The translations under genes and the position numbers were made by a program. 64,000 nucleotides of DNA from G963669295 sp963669295 (GTDB lineage Bacteria > Bacteroidota > Bacteroidia > Flavobacteriales_D > CALLUQ01): positions 2,604,001 to 2,668,000 of the forward strand of contig OY769938.1 in the NCBI GenBank assembly GCA_963669295.1, given 5' to 3'. Positions 50,904-59,218 of the stretch are shown piece after piece (within the stretch, counting starts at the first letter, position 1; each line of letters begins with the position of its first letter). The notes beneath the pieces are model-generated. The model saw nothing but the letters and a program-made list of their open reading frames with translations. It searched no databases and was not told the DNA's origin.

Positions 50904-52250
50904 ATGAAACACTTTGCCATATACCTGATTGCAGCAGCAACATTGTTGGGATGTAAACCCGAAATTGAAGCGCCACAGCCCGATGCTGGCACTGCCAACT
51001 TTACTAAGGTGGTATACATGGGCGATAACTTTATGTCGGGTTACCAGGATGGTGCTTTGTTTAAAGATGGACAGGAAAAATCGTTGCCCGCCTTATTGAG
51101 CCGTCAGTTTCAGCATGTAGGTGGAGGTTCGGTGAATCAACCATTAATGCCCAACAACTCCGGTTTAGGCATCAACAGTAAGCCCTATGTTAGCGATTTT
51201 ATCTCGAAAAGCGATTTGGGTTACAAGGTCGACTGCGAAGGCGTGGAAAGCCTCTCCCCATTAAAAGACGAGTTTAATGTGGCCGACGCTTCGGCTTACC
51301 TACAACCATTAAGCGGTAGCAACTACCATAACATGGCAGTGCCTTTTGCCAACACATCGAACATGCTCGATCCTAATTTTGGACTGGACTACAATACTTC
51401 TGGCAACCCCTACTACCATCGGTTTGCTTCCAATCCGGGCACTTCTACCATTGCAGGCGATGCTGCGGCACAAAGCCCTACGTTTGTGAATGTGTGGTTG
51501 GGCATGGAAGAAATTTTCAATTATGCTCGCAATGGCGGAGTAGGAGTAACCATTCCATCATCGGGTGATTTTAGCAATCGACTGGATCAAATCCTTGCTG
51601 GAGTAATAGGGGGCGATACCAAAGGAGCCATCGCTACCATTCCCAACATTCGATCGTTTCCCTACTATACATTAGTAGCATGGAATGGCGCTGACATTAC
51701 CCAATCGAAAGCCGACTCTTTGAACGATATTTATCATATTGGTGGCGCCAATCAACACATCCAATGGGTAGAAGGAGCGAATCCATTTATTATTGCTGAT
51801 GCAAATGCGCCTAACGGATTTCGTCAGATGTATTCGAATGAAATCATTACCCTAAGCATTCCCATCGATTCGATGAAATGTTTTGGCCTCGGAGTGATTT
51901 TCTCTTCGGTGCCTGACCAGTATTCGTTGGACAGCACTGAGGTGACATTTGTGGAGCAAATGATCAATGAATACAATAACGTGATTCGACAAAAAGCGAG
52001 TCAATATGGCTTGGCGTTGGTAAACATGAACACGTATTTTGATGGTGTAGTAGATGGCGTGCTTTGGAACGGAGTAGATTTTGATGCTGAATTTGTGAGC
52101 GGTGGTTTCTATGGGCTGGATGGTTATCATCCCAATCAAAAAGGCTATGCACAACTGGCCAACGAATTCATTAAAGCCATCAATGCAACGTATGGCGCTT
52201 CTATTCCCACTACCAATTGCTTTGATTGCGACGGGGTGATTTTCCCTTAG
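50904..52250 (+). CDS. SGNH/GDSL-hydrolase-like lipoprotein lacking the catalytic Ser
   Basis: 448 residues; lipobox LLGC (Cys17). The first block reads VVYMGDNFMSGYQDG, aligned with the family's GxSLTAG: the catalytic Ser is Asn42. The last block YGLDGYHPNQKGY keeps the Asp/His pair, and middle segments (PNNSGLGI, NVWLGMEEIFNYA) match the family. Without the Ser it may be a non-catalytic binding protein. Surface or periplasmic, lipid-anchored. It is the third gene of the mrp-nfu transcript and converges with chrA (3 bp between stops). Confidence 0.85.
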   Translation: MKHFAIYLIAAATLLGCKPEIEAPQPDAGTANFTKVVYMGDNFMSGYQDGALFKDGQEKSLPALLSRQFQHVGGGSVNQPLMPNNSGLGINSKPYVSDFISKSDLGYKVDCEGVESLSPLKDEFNVADASAYLQPLSGSNYHNMAVPFANTSNMLDPNFGLDYNTSGNPYYHRFASNPGTSTIAGDAAAQSPTFVNVWLGMEEIFNYARNGGVGVTIPSSGDFSNRLDQILAGVIGGDTKGAIATIPNIRSFPYYTLVAWNGADITQSKADSLNDIYHIGGANQHIQWVEGANPFIIADANAPNGFRQMYSNEIITLSIPIDSMKCFGLGVIFSSVPDQYSLDSTEVTFVEQMINEYNNVIRQKASQYGLALVNMNTYFDGVVDGVLWNGVDFDAEFVSGGFYGLDGYHPNQKGYAQLANEFIKAINATYGASIPTTNCFDCDGVIFP

Positions 52251-52253
52251 CTC

Positions 52254-53384
52254 CTAAATCAAGTGGAGTAAGTACCCGAGCAAGGCTCCACCCAATACAG
52301 TCCACATCGCATTAACTTTTTTCAGTCCGAAGGTCAGTCCTACACTAATGACGGCAATTACAATTCCTCGCCAGTCGGTAAGGGTATCTTTACTCATCTC
52401 AAACAACACGGCTACCATTACGGCCACAGCAGCTACGTTTACTGAGTCGAGAAAGAAACCGAGGGGTTTCGACTTTCTCATTTTAGGCACCAGGGGGTTG
52501 AGGATTAAAACAAATAAGAAAGAGGGCAAGAAAATACCAGCGGTAGCAGCTACAGCACCCCAAAATCCTGTTATCTGATACCCAATAAAGGTAGCGGTAG
52601 ACAATACTGGCCCGGGAGTGAATTGTCCCATGGCTACTGCGTCGATTAACTGCTGCCGGGTAAGCCAACCGTTGCCTACTAACTCAGCGTCGAGGTAGGC
52701 AAACAATACATATCCACTTCCGTACAACACGGCACCTACCTTTAAAAAGGTCCAAAATACCTTGAGCGAGGTAATCTTGGCGATGGTGGTGGTGGATGCT
52801 TGTAAGAAGAATAGCGGTACCAGCGCTTTGGTGCTACCACTTACTTTGTGTTTGGAGTAAAAGTAAACAGCTCCTAAAATACCTGCCGAAAGCAATGCTA
52901 AAATTTCATTGATGCCCAGGATAGCAGCGGTTAATACCATGGCTCCTAATACGCCCAACTCCCAATTCTTTAGCGCTTTTTTTCCCAGCTTAATCACTGC
53001 AGCAGCGATGATGGCCAGTACAGCGGGTTTAATGCCAAAAACAATGGGCTCAACAGCAGGCAATTGGCCGTATTCGGCATAAAGCCAGGCCAAAATTCCT
53101 GTAATAACCACTGCTGGGAAAATAAAGCAGGCACCGGCCACAAAAAGGCCAGGTATTCCGGCTCGTTCGTGCCCGCAATGCATGGTCATTTCGGTAGAGT
53201 TGGGGCCGGGAATGAGGTTGGTGGCTCCCATAAGATCAAGAAAATGTTGGCGATCCATCCATTTCCTTTTATTCACCACTTCCTCTTCCATCATGGCAAC
53301 ATGTGCTGCCGGGCCTCCGAAGGCAATACAGCCTAACTTAAAAAAAACACCTGCTACTTCCGATAGTTTTCCTTTTTCAGCCAT
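52254..53384 (-). CDS. chrA: Chromate transporter, ChrA type
   Basis: 376 residues, the two-domain long form; both halves contain the family repeat with FFKLGCIAFGGPAAHVAMM...ATNLIPGPNSTEM and FLKVGAVLYGSGYVLFAYL...AMGQFTPGPVLSTATF. About ten membrane segments. ChrA exports chromate in the inner membrane. Convergent with the SGNH-like lipoprotein gene; no chromate regulator nearby. Confidence 0.95.
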   Translation of the reverse strand: MAEKGKLSEVAGVFFKLGCIAFGGPAAHVAMMEEEVVNKRKWMDRQHFLDLMGATNLIPGPNSTEMTMHCGHERAGIPGLFVAGACFIFPAVVITGILAWLYAEYGQLPAVEPIVFGIKPAVLAIIAAAVIKLGKKALKNWELGVLGAMVLTAAILGINEILALLSAGILGAVYFYSKHKVSGSTKALVPLFFLQASTTTIAKITSLKVFWTFLKVGAVLYGSGYVLFAYLDAELVGNGWLTRQQLIDAVAMGQFTPGPVLSTATFIGYQITGFWGAVAATAGIFLPSFLFVLILNPLVPKMRKSKPLGFFLDSVNVAAVAVMVAVLFEMSKDTLTDWRGIVIAVISVGLTFGLKKVNAMWTVLGGALLGYLLHLI

Positions 53385-53413
53385 CCTTCAAAATTTGGGT
53401 GCAAAATTACAAA

Positions 53414-53441
53414 TTGTTCATTATGAATGCTGCTATTTTTG
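53414..53441 (+). promoter_or_regulatory. Consensus promoter upstream of the TolB-amidohydrolase gene
   Basis: TTG (53414-53416), 17-bp spacer, TATTTTTG (53434-53441), an exact match, but 350 bp before the gene's start. It would give a long leader. Confidence 0.5.
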
Positions 53442-53790
53442 CCGTGCCAATGTTACCATTTTGTTAATTTTGACTTTTAGTGCTAGCTAGTGTTACCAGC
53501 GTGCAACAGAGTTTTGGCATTTGCGTAACCAAACCATGGCCAGGCATATCAAGCATTTCATTCAGTAATATCCCAGACAAAAAATGTAGTGCTCAATGGT
53601 TTTTTTCATCGCTATTACCTGCAACAAGAACTACAGCCTGGGCAAGAGACATTGGCGCTTGAGGTTCATGAATTTAACGAAGAATGATGCCCTCAAAGGG
53701 TGAAGGAAGCTGTAATCGCCTAATTCCTTGCATTTTATTACATTTGCCATCCGTCAGCTTTGGCGTGATGAACCGCTAAATGTAAGAACA
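53442..53790 (+). other. Long leader or intergenic region before the amidohydrolase gene
   Basis: About 350 bp with no convincing ORF, hairpin or known riboswitch. A weak -7 (TACATTTG, 53739-53746) lies near the gene. If the promoter at 53414 is used, this is transcribed leader. Confidence 0.35.
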
Positions 53791-56700
53791 ATGATCAGAA
53801 CAATTTTGTTAAGTATTGCTGCTTTAAGTGTTGTTTCAGCATATGCCCAGAAAAAGGATAAAGAATGGGATGTATCCAACCCTCCTGGTGCTTCTAACAC
53901 GGTAGAGATTACAGTAGAAGAAGGCACGTGGATGAACCTTGATGTGAGCCCCGATGGTAAAACCATTGTGTTTGACTTGTTGGGCGATATTTATTCGATG
54001 CCTGTGGCTGGTGGTACGGCCAAATTATTGCGAGGTGGTCATGCTTATGAAGTGCAGCCCCGTTTTAGTCCTGATGGCAAACAGCTTTCTTTTACCAGCG
54101 ATGCCGGAGGGGGAGATAACATTTGGACGATGAATGCCGATGGTTCTGAGGCCAAACAAATTACCAAAGAAAGTTTTCGATTGCTCAACAATGCCGTTTG
54201 GTCGGCCGATGGGCAATACCTTATTGCCAGAAAACATTTTACCTCTACCCGTTCGTTGGGGGCTGGCGAAATGTGGATGTATCACACCTCGGGAGGATCG
54301 GGCATACAGCTTACCAGGAAGAAAAATTCGCAGCAAGATGTGAACGAACCTTGCGTTTCGCCCGATGGCCGTTACCTGTATTATAGCGAAGACATGTATC
54401 CGGGCGGTTACTTTCAGTACAACAAAGACCCCAACAGCCAAATCTATGTGATTCGCAGGTACGACATGGAAAAGAATAAGGTGGAAACCATCATTTCTGG
54501 TCCTGGCGGTGCGGTGCGCCCGCAGTTATCGAGGGATGGGAAGTTGTTGGCATTTGTACGCAGGGTACGGGCAAAAAGTGTGTTGTACGTGCACAACCTT
54601 GCCACCGGAGAAGAATGGCCGGTATTTGATGGTTTAAGTAAAGACCAACAAGAGGCCTGGGCCATTTTTGGTGCCTACACCGGTTTTAACTGGCTGCCCG
54701 ATAACGAGCATATCATTGTTTGGGGGGGAGGAAAAATTAATAAGGTGAACATCAATTCCGCTACTTCGTCAGTGATCCCTTTTAAGGCTACTGCTACACA
54801 CACCATTTTGGAGGCCATTAAGTTCAAGCAAGAGGTGGCGCCCGATCAGTTTACCGCCAAGGTGATTCGCCATGCGGTAACTTCGCCTGATGGCAAAGTG
54901 TTGGTGTTTAGTGCGGTAGGGCATCTATGGGCCAAAAAGTTGCCCAACGGTACGCCTAAACGACTGACCGATGCCAAAGCATTTGAATTCGAACCTTCGT
55001 TTTCTAAAAATGGGAAAAAGATCGTTTACGTGACCTGGGATGATGTGGAAATGGGAGCCATCATGGAATTGGATTTAAAAACGAAGAAAAGCACTCAACT
55101 CACTACGGAAAAAGGCATTTACCGCAACCCTTCTTATGCGCCTCATGGAATGACAATTGTATACCGCAAAACAGGAGGCAACAATCACATGGGGTATACC
55201 TTTAGCAAAAAGCCAGGCATCTATACCATGTCGATTCCAAGTCCGGGTATGATGGAGGTCAATGGCCCCAGGTTAGTAAAAGAAGGAGGAGACAAGCCTC
55301 GTTTTAGCAGTGATGGTAAGCGCATTTACTTTCAGTCGGGAGCCAGTGTTGGTGGCGAATATGTAAAAGCGTACAAGAGCGTGAACCTCGATGGAAAAGA
55401 AGAAAAAACACATTGCACCTCCAAGTATGCCAATGAGTTTGTGCCCAGCCCCGATAACAACTGGGTGGCCTTTAGAGAATTGCACAAAGTATACATTGCT
55501 GCGATGCCTCGTACGGGCAAATCGTTGAACCTTACTTCCAGCACCAAGGCGGTGCCGGTATCGCAAGTGGCACGCGACGCAGGAATTAACTTGCATTGGT
55601 CGGGCGATAGTAAAAAACTACACTGGACATTAGGAGAAGAATATTTCACCAATGCATTAAAAGATCGCTTTGCCTTTTTAGAAGGAGCGCCCGATTCTAT
55701 TCCTTCCATCGATACGGTAGGCATTAAGGTAGGGTTAACCGTTAATAGCGATAAGCCTGAAGGGGTATTGGTGTTGAAGAATGCGCGCATCATTACCATG
55801 AATGCCAACAACGAAGTAATTGAAAACGGCATGGTGGTGATTCAAAACAACCGTATTTTTGATGTAGGCAAAGAAGTGGGCTACCCTAAAGGAGCTAAAA
55901 TCATCGACATGAGTGGCAAAACCATTATGCCCGGATTGATTGATGTACACGCGCACGTAGGCCATTTTAGAAATGGCATGAATCCACAAAAACATTGGCC
56001 TTATTATGCCAACCTGGCGTATGGAGTAACTACTACGCACGATCCTTCAGCCACCACCGAAATGGTATTTGCACAGTCGGAATTGGTGAAAGCAGGAAAA
56101 ATGGTAGGGCCTCGTATTTATTCTACGGGAACTATTTTGTATGGTGCTGATGGTGATTTTAAAGCAGTCATCAATAGCCTTGACGATGCCCGTTCGGCCA
56201 TTAGAAGAACCAAGGCCTTTGGTGCCTTCTCGGTGAAAAGTTATAACCAGCCACGACGAGAACAACGCCAGCAGGTGATTCAAGCAGCTCGTGAATTGGG
56301 CATTATGGTATACCCTGAAGGCGGCTCGTTCTTTTACCACAACATGTCGATGGTGTTGGATGGCCACACCGGTGTAGAACATAACATTCCTGTAGCTCCG
56401 GCATACGATGATGTGGTACAATTGTGGGGCGCCAGCAAAACAGGGTATACGCCAACCCTTATTGTAAACTATGGTGGGGTAAATGGCGAATACTACTGGT
56501 ACCAAAAAACCAATGTGTGGGAAAAAGAACGTTTATTATCGTTTACTCCCCGTGCAGTAGTGGATGCCCGCTCGCGCCACCGCACCATGATTCCCGACGA
56601 GGAATACGATAACGGCCACATTTTGGTGTCGCAATCGTGTAAGAAGTTGAGCGATGGTGGCGTAAAAGTGAACCTTGGTGCACATGGCCAGTTACAAGGG

Positions 56701-57087
56701 CTGGGTGCCCACTGGGAACTTTGGATGCTCTCGCAGGGGGGCATGACCAACATGGAATCGTTAAGGGCGGCCACCATGAATGGGGCTGAGTACATTGGTA
56801 TGGATCACGACATTGGCTCGCTCGAAAAAGGGAAGTTGGCCGATTTAATTGTGTTGGAAAAAAATCCGTTGGAAGACATTTACAATACAGAGTTTGTTGA
56901 GTTTACTATGATTAACGGACGGTTGTATGATGCTGCTACCATGAATGAAGTGGGCAACTACGACAATAAGCGCACCGCCTTTTATTGGGAAAACAACAAG
57001 TACAATGCCTCTTTCCCATGGCACGAAAGCACCAACAGCTTTGAAGTGCCTCGTTGTGGTTGCGAAGTGGGGCATACACACGATTGA
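53791..57087 (+). CDS. TolB-type propeller fused to an amidohydrolase, exported
   Basis: 1098 residues from the ATG at 53791, chosen because MIRTILLSIAALSVVSAYAQ is a clean signal peptide; an upstream ATG (53728) would add 21 polar residues. Residues ~40-620 form WD40-like PD40/TolB beta-propeller repeats (DVSPDGKTIVFD, FSPDGKQLSF, VSPDGRYLYYS). Residues ~660-1060 are a metal-dependent amidohydrolase with the first metal site DVHAHVGH, later YPEGGSFFYH, DGHTGVEHN and the closing GSLEKGKLADLIVL. These fusions are common in Bacteroidota and are often annotated as peptidases/amidohydrolases. Substrate unknown; periplasmic. A Cys pair near the end (RCGCEVGHTHD) could bind metal. Confidence 0.88.
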   Translation: MIRTILLSIAALSVVSAYAQKKDKEWDVSNPPGASNTVEITVEEGTWMNLDVSPDGKTIVFDLLGDIYSMPVAGGTAKLLRGGHAYEVQPRFSPDGKQLSFTSDAGGGDNIWTMNADGSEAKQITKESFRLLNNAVWSADGQYLIARKHFTSTRSLGAGEMWMYHTSGGSGIQLTRKKNSQQDVNEPCVSPDGRYLYYSEDMYPGGYFQYNKDPNSQIYVIRRYDMEKNKVETIISGPGGAVRPQLSRDGKLLAFVRRVRAKSVLYVHNLATGEEWPVFDGLSKDQQEAWAIFGAYTGFNWLPDNEHIIVWGGGKINKVNINSATSSVIPFKATATHTILEAIKFKQEVAPDQFTAKVIRHAVTSPDGKVLVFSAVGHLWAKKLPNGTPKRLTDAKAFEFEPSFSKNGKKIVYVTWDDVEMGAIMELDLKTKKSTQLTTEKGIYRNPSYAPHGMTIVYRKTGGNNHMGYTFSKKPGIYTMSIPSPGMMEVNGPRLVKEGGDKPRFSSDGKRIYFQSGASVGGEYVKAYKSVNLDGKEEKTHCTSKYANEFVPSPDNNWVAFRELHKVYIAAMPRTGKSLNLTSSTKAVPVSQVARDAGINLHWSGDSKKLHWTLGEEYFTNALKDRFAFLEGAPDSIPSIDTVGIKVGLTVNSDKPEGVLVLKNARIITMNANNEVIENGMVVIQNNRIFDVGKEVGYPKGAKIIDMSGKTIMPGLIDVHAHVGHFRNGMNPQKHWPYYANLAYGVTTTHDPSATTEMVFAQSELVKAGKMVGPRIYSTGTILYGADGDFKAVINSLDDARSAIRRTKAFGAFSVKSYNQPRREQRQQVIQAARELGIMVYPEGGSFFYHNMSMVLDGHTGVEHNIPVAPAYDDVVQLWGASKTGYTPTLIVNYGGVNGEYYWYQKTNVWEKERLLSFTPRAVVDARSRHRTMIPDEEYDNGHILVSQSCKKLSDGGVKVNLGAHGQLQGLGAHWELWMLSQGGMTNMESLRAATMNGAEYIGMDHDIGSLEKGKLADLIVLEKNPLEDIYNTEFVEFTMINGRLYDAATMNEVGNYDNKRTAFYWENNKYNASFPWHESTNSFEVPRCGCEVGHTHD

Positions 57088-57139
57088 TCATTGCCCTCTT
57101 GCTTGTTGCTTAGGCAAAAGACATTGAATAAAAGCTATC

Positions 57140-57168
57140 CCGGCAGGTTTAAACCTGCCGGTTTTTTT
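57140..57168 (+). terminator. Terminator of the amidohydrolase gene
   Basis: 22-bp perfect palindrome CCGGCAGGTTTAAACCTGCC(GG) followed by seven T. The stretch 57169-57340 has no visible feature. Confidence 0.85.
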
Positions 57169-57340
57169 ATGCGATATCGCCAGTTTAGATAAACATTGGT
57201 GTGGCTGTTCGAGGGCATAAACACATTATTTAGGAAAGCAATTACCTCGATCGGGAAGACAATGTAATTAAAGGCAGTGTAAGGATAGTTGACAAACAAT
57301 TCTCCCGCTTAGGCTTTTCTTAACCGTTTAAGTGGCCAGC

Positions 57341-58960
57341 TTATTCGAAAACAATACGGCTACTATAGCGGTGGTGTTTGCCAATAACGTTCACTAAATA
57401 AATGCCAGCATTTAGTGTTTCACGTTTTAATACAAAGTAAGAACTGTTAAGGTGAGGAATGTTTTTTATCATACGCCCCATGTTATCGTATATTTCTACT
57501 TTTAATATATGATCATCTGAACTTACCCCTTCTAAATTAATGGTGGCTTCATTGCTGGTAGGGTTAGGATATATTTGTAGGTAAGTTTTGGCTTCATTTT
57601 CATGTATGCTTAATGGCTCACCTTCAAACAAGTAAGCTGACCCAGCATACCATAATGTATTTCCTCCAAATTCATCTTCACGTTCAGTTTCAGCACCTAT
57701 CAGTATAGTGTGGTTGTCAATAGAGACATGTCCAAAACGGTCGCCAAACTCCCTGTCTGAAGGAACAATCTTGCGAGTAAGATTCCATGTCCCGTTTCCA
57801 TCTCGTTTAAATAAGTAGGCTGAGCCCGCTCCCGTTAGCGTATTTCCTCCAAACTCATCTTCATTTTCTTGAATGGCACCAACAATAAAATGATTGTCGC
57901 TAATGCTTACGTCAAAACCGAACACGTCAAAATAAGCTCGATCCCATGCCACTACTTTTTGTATTTCAATCCATAAGCTTCCATTGTATTCGAAAACATA
58001 GGCAGCTCCAGCTCCATTAATAAAATTATTCCCTAAAGCATCGTAGTCTCCGTTTGATGCACCTGCAACAAGGTAACTTCCAGATAAGGAAACAGCATTA
58101 CCCAGTCCACCACTATCATTAATTCTATCGGAGGCAACGATTTTTTGTGTTTCGTTCCAGGTACCCAATACAGAGTCTCTTTTAAAGAAATATACAGCTC
58201 CAGCATGGAGTACCGGATTATTCCCTTGTGCATCTAAATCTTGCGACCAGGCACCAACAATAATTTTATCACCCTCGATGGCTACATCGTAGCCAAAGAA
58301 ATCTTGTTTTTGTCGATCAGAACCCACAATTTTTTGCACTTCAACCCAGGTTCCATTACCATTTCGTTCGTAGATGTAGGCAGCACCAGCTTCGTGTAAA
58401 GAATCCAATCCAGCCTCGTTGTCATGTTCGTTATATGCCCCTACAACAGCGTAATTCCCACTGAGTGAAACAGAAAAACCAAACCAATTCCCCTCTTCCC
58501 GATCTGAGGCGGTTAATTTTTGTACTTCTATCCATTCATTTAAGATGGTATCTCGTTCAAAAACATAAGCTGCACCAGCTTCAAACATTGTTGTGTCATC
58601 GCTTTCTTTATATGCTCCTACAATAGCATAATTGCCATCGTGATCTACGTCGTATCCAAAATGGTCTTCAAGAGCTCGATCTGATGCTACAATTTTTTGA
58701 ACCTCATTCCATGAGCCTGCACTTTTTTCGTAAATGTATACTGAACCAGCACTTTCCATACTGTCTGTTCCTACAGTATTTTCATCTTCATAATAAGCTC
58801 CTACTAAGGCATAATGACCATTGATGCTAACGCTACCACCAAAGTTATCTCCTACTTCTCGATCAGAAGCAACAATTTTTTGCGTTTGTGCCCAATTCTG
58901 AGCATTAACTTGAGTAATAAAAAATAGAATGGATAAAGGGAAGAGTAAAACGTTACGCAT
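57341..58960 (-). CDS. Secreted FG-GAP-repeat protein with T9SS sorting domain
   Basis: 539 residues: signal peptide (1-20, ending FFITQVNAQ), seven FG-GAP-like blades of ~60-70 residues built on VQKIVASDRxxxDxFGYxVxxxGxYAIVGA, forming a beta propeller (about 20-455), and a type A T9SS domain (about 460-539, LQIYPNPTSNEATINL). Each blade has DRE/DxxG acidic loops that could bind Ca2+. Surface or secreted, probably adhesive or ligand-binding. No partner gene adjoins it. Confidence 0.88.
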   Translation of the reverse strand: MRNVLLFPLSILFFITQVNAQNWAQTQKIVASDREVGDNFGGSVSINGHYALVGAYYEDENTVGTDSMESAGSVYIYEKSAGSWNEVQKIVASDRALEDHFGYDVDHDGNYAIVGAYKESDDTTMFEAGAAYVFERDTILNEWIEVQKLTASDREEGNWFGFSVSLSGNYAVVGAYNEHDNEAGLDSLHEAGAAYIYERNGNGTWVEVQKIVGSDRQKQDFFGYDVAIEGDKIIVGAWSQDLDAQGNNPVLHAGAVYFFKRDSVLGTWNETQKIVASDRINDSGGLGNAVSLSGSYLVAGASNGDYDALGNNFINGAGAAYVFEYNGSLWIEIQKVVAWDRAYFDVFGFDVSISDNHFIVGAIQENEDEFGGNTLTGAGSAYLFKRDGNGTWNLTRKIVPSDREFGDRFGHVSIDNHTILIGAETEREDEFGGNTLWYAGSAYLFEGEPLSIHENEAKTYLQIYPNPTSNEATINLEGVSSDDHILKVEIYDNMGRMIKNIPHLNSSYFVLKRETLNAGIYLVNVIGKHHRYSSRIVFE

Positions 58961-59218
58961 GACTTACATTGTTTAGTGAAGGATGGATAAAGTAAGCCGT
59001 TAAGGTTTAAGATAGCAATTCTTAGGTAGTAATGCAAGTATTAATACAGGGGATTATTTTGAATAGTAGACCAACAACCATTTGGGTAGATATACAACAA
59101 CGCCATGATCAGGTGATTTGCCTTAAATCAGCTATCTTTGAACAACTATTCCTGCAGCCAGATGTTAAAACAACAAAACGTTCAATAATTAGTTATTGAA
59201 GCAAAACTGGTTTAGCGC

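Noticed and set aside
53480..53662. 60-codon plus-strand frame in the amidohydrolase leader
   Set aside because: No start context, no recognisable domain, and low-complexity translation; possibly decayed sequence, but not supportable as a gene.
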